From OMOG01 sp041485845 (GTDB lineage: Bacteria > Acidobacteriota > Terriglobia > Bryobacterales > Bryobacteraceae), in NCBI GenBank assembly GCA_041485845.1, contig JBGPKH010000448.1, positions 1 to 7,648 of the forward strand: a stretch of DNA of 7,648 nucleotides, written 5' to 3'. The position numbers and the translations under genes are program-made. Under the pieces are notes generated by a model, which was given only the letters and a program-made list of their open reading frames with translations, ran no database searches and was not told the DNA's origin. Shown in pieces: positions 6,315 to 7,648 of the stretch. Each line of letters starts with the position of its first letter. Position 1 is the first letter of the stretch.

Positions 6315-6737
6315 ATGGCAGAGCTGAACATCGTCGAAAAGGTAATCGCGCTGGAGGGGGTGGACCTGTTGAGCGGCTTGCAGCCCGATCAACTGGCCCG
6401 CATCGCTTCCATTGCCACCGAAGTGCGCCATGCTCCGGGGAAGGTGGTGCTCGATCCAACCAAGCCGTTGGACGCCCTGTTTGTTGTGCTGGACGGCGCC
6501 GTGTCGCTGGCCAAAGACGGCGTCGAGATCCATACCGCCGGGCAGAACGACGTTCTCGGCGCCTGGGCCCTGTTCGACAGCGAGGCCATGCCGGTGACCG
6601 CCACCACCATCGAAGATACGCGCCTGCTGCGCATCAGCCGCGACGATTTCTACGAGCTGCTTTCCGATAATGTGGAGATCACCGCGACGGTGTTCGCCAC
6701 CCTGGTGAAACGCTTCCGCAAGCTGGTTGGGCAATGA
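6315..6737 (+). CDS. Stand-alone cyclic-nucleotide-binding-domain protein
   Basis: This 140-residue protein consists almost entirely of one cyclic-nucleotide-binding (cNMP/CRP-like) beta-barrel. It opens with VEKVIALEGVDLLSGLQPDQLARIASIATEV, the usual lead-in helix (xLxxxxLFxxLxxxxLxxIA). The barrel follows: GKVVLDPTKPLDALFVVLDGAVSL, a loop, GQNDVLGAWALFDSEAMPVTATTIEDTRLLRISRDDFYELL, and a final helix rich in R/K. The phosphate-binding cassette is present in outline (VLGAWALFDSEAMPVTATT), but the canonical GE-L plus R-(S/T)A pattern is altered: no RxA pair is visible, so cAMP or cGMP binding is doubtful and another ligand or none is possible. There is no DNA-binding helix-turn-helix, so it is not a CRP-type regulator. 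GGAGG at 6305-6309 lies five bases before the ATG, 13 bases after the transporter stop. Its stop overlaps the next start as ATGA. In larger relatives I recall this domain fused behind the Npt-HEAT protein, so it probably docks on the HEAT tail. Confidence 0.85.
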   Translation: MAELNIVEKVIALEGVDLLSGLQPDQLARIASIATEVRHAPGKVVLDPTKPLDALFVVLDGAVSLAKDGVEIHTAGQNDVLGAWALFDSEAMPVTATTIEDTRLLRISRDDFYELLSDNVEITATVFATLVKRFRKLVGQ

Positions 6738-7501
6738 CCGTACAGATTCAGGAGGAGCAATTGCTCGAGCTGCAGCGGCAGGCCACGCTAGGCCGTCTGC
6801 TGGCCAGCGTGGCCCACGAATTCAGCGCGCCCATCGGCTCCATTCTCTCCAACCGGGACGTGGAGCTGCGCCTGCTCGATCGCATCGAGAAGGCCGCGGC
6901 GGAGCCTGCGCCCGAGCGGGTCCGGGAGCTGGTGACGTCGTCCCGCGAGCTGGCGCGCGTCGACCAGATTGCCGGGGAGCGCCTCATCCGGCTGGTCCGC
7001 AGTCTGAAGACCGCCGCCCGCGTGCCCGATCCGGAGTGGCACCGGGTCAACGTGAACGAGATCGTCGACAGCGCCCTGCAGATCGCCAAAACGGAGTTCC
7101 GCAAGCGCATTGAGGTGGAAACGGATTTCGGGACAGTGCCCGACGTGGAGTGCCATCCGCACCTGCTGAGCCAGGCCCTCCTGAACCTGGTCACCAATGC
7201 CGGCCAGGCGATTGAGGGAAACGGCAAGATCACCGCCGGCACGCGGCTGGAGGGCGACCGGGTGCATATCTGGATTGCCGACACGGGGCACGGCATTCGC
7301 GAAGAGAACCAGGCGAAAGTGCTGAAGCAGGGATTTACGACCAAGCCGGTGGGCTCCGGCACGGGTCTGGGCCTGTTGATCGTCGAGCGCATCGTGACGG
7401 AAGACCACGGGGGCACCATCGACTTCGAGAGCGTGTGGGGACAGGGGACCACCTTTCACGTGAGGATCCCGCTCGAGGCGAAGAAAAAAGGAGCAGAGTA
7501 G
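6734..7501 (+). CDS. Soluble histidine kinase without sensor domain
   Basis: This 255-residue cytoplasmic histidine kinase has no membrane segment and only a ~20-residue N-terminal helix before the phospho-acceptor region. The H box is VAHEFSAPIG with His28. The catalytic domain is complete: N box NLVTNAGQAI (151-160), G1 DTGHGI (183-188), F box GFTTK (200-204), G2 GTGLGL (209-214) and G3 GQGTT (236-240). Because it lacks its own input domain, it must be controlled by a partner; the cyclic-nucleotide-binding protein and the transporter-HEAT protein made from the same message are the obvious candidates. The start is fixed by the four-base ATGA overlap with the gene before it, which implies translational coupling. 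A response regulator begins one base after its stop, the usual arrangement of a cognate pair. Parts of its core (H box, VPDVECHP stretch, G3-end) look like those of the divergent membrane kinase, suggesting a common origin. Confidence 0.92.
   Translation: MTVQIQEEQLLELQRQATLGRLLASVAHEFSAPIGSILSNRDVELRLLDRIEKAAAEPAPERVRELVTSSRELARVDQIAGERLIRLVRSLKTAARVPDPEWHRVNVNEIVDSALQIAKTEFRKRIEVETDFGTVPDVECHPHLLSQALLNLVTNAGQAIEGNGKITAGTRLEGDRVHIWIADTGHGIREENQAKVLKQGFTTKPVGSGTGLGLLIVERIVTEDHGGTIDFESVWGQGTTFHVRIPLEAKKKGAE
7488..7493 (+). promoter_or_regulatory. Ribosome binding site supporting a GTG start at 7503
   Basis: AAGGAG lies within the last codons of the kinase gene, nine bases before GTG at 7503-7505. 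The GTG frame is open to the window end and encodes a receiver domain, so this site supports a GTG start; no ATG is available at the right place. Confidence 0.65.
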
Positions 7502-7502
7502 A

Positions 7503-7648
7503 GTGGCAGAGAATCGCAAGCCGGCCGTTGTCCTGGTGGACGACGAAGAAATGATCCTGACCAGCATTCGCACGCTGCTGATGCTGGAGGCGGACTACGA
7601 CGTGACGTGCTTCACCGACCCGCTGGAAGCGGCCAAGCACCTCGAGAA
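7503..7648 (+). CDS. Response regulator, receiver domain (partial, cut by window end)
   Basis: Only the first 48 codons are present. They read VAENRKPAVVLVDDEEM and then a helix with TSIRTLLMLEADY, followed by DVTCFTDPLEAAKHLE. This is the start of a CheY-like receiver: hydrophobic beta-1 (AVVLV), the acidic pair DDEE that binds magnesium, helix 1, then beta-2/helix 2. The phospho-acceptor aspartate would follow just past the window edge. It starts with GTG, one base after the kinase stop, behind a good AAGGAG. As the last visible gene of the operon it is the likely phosphate acceptor of the kinase at 6734. Its output domain is not visible, so whether it acts on DNA, on cyclic-di-GMP turnover or otherwise cannot be said. 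Confidence 0.88.
   Translation, partial: MAENRKPAVVLVDDEEMILTSIRTLLMLEADYDVTCFTDPLEAAKHLE

Overview
The window is GC-rich chromosomal DNA with tightly packed genes. It most resembles an Acidobacteriota genome of the Bryobacterales/Solibacter type. This assignment is inferred from several traits: an Npt-like transporter fused to HEAT repeats, many two-component genes, a decayed fragment resembling the TolB/PD40 propeller part of a bacterial protein kinase, and a REP-like cluster of hairpins. It was not confirmed by any search. Nothing indicates a phage, plasmid, insertion sequence or CRISPR array.

Positions 1-606 hold no intact gene. The first ~120 bases are AT-richer. Positions ~120-355, read on the minus strand, look like a decayed propeller (PD40) fragment with one in-frame stop and two apparent frameshifts. 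A short promoter-like region with a 14-bp palindrome leads to a small exported protein of 118 residues (607-963, plus strand).

A minus-strand pair follows, transcribed from 3593/3602 down to 1102. It comprises a six-segment membrane histidine kinase with a degenerate ATP-lid G2 box, then an exported PPP-type (Shelph-like) metallophosphatase. A cluster of three hairpins (2201-2252) lies between them and contains the most likely start codon of the phosphatase.

A plus-strand operon starts only 41-50 bp away from the kinase, divergently. It encodes (i) an 885-residue ATP/ADP-translocase-like (Npt/TLC) membrane protein with a ~445-residue HEAT-repeat tail, (ii) a stand-alone cyclic-nucleotide-binding-fold protein, (iii) a soluble histidine kinase with all catalytic boxes, and (iv) a response regulator cut by the window edge. 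Genes ii and iii overlap by ATGA, iii and iv are separated by one base, and i and ii by 13 bases, so they are very probably translated from one message. My reading is a transporter-derived membrane sensor coupled to a nucleotide-binding module and a two-component relay. The divergent membrane kinase, which looks like a relative of the soluble kinase, may be a second input. Membership in the operon is well supported by the sequence; the signalling role is inference.
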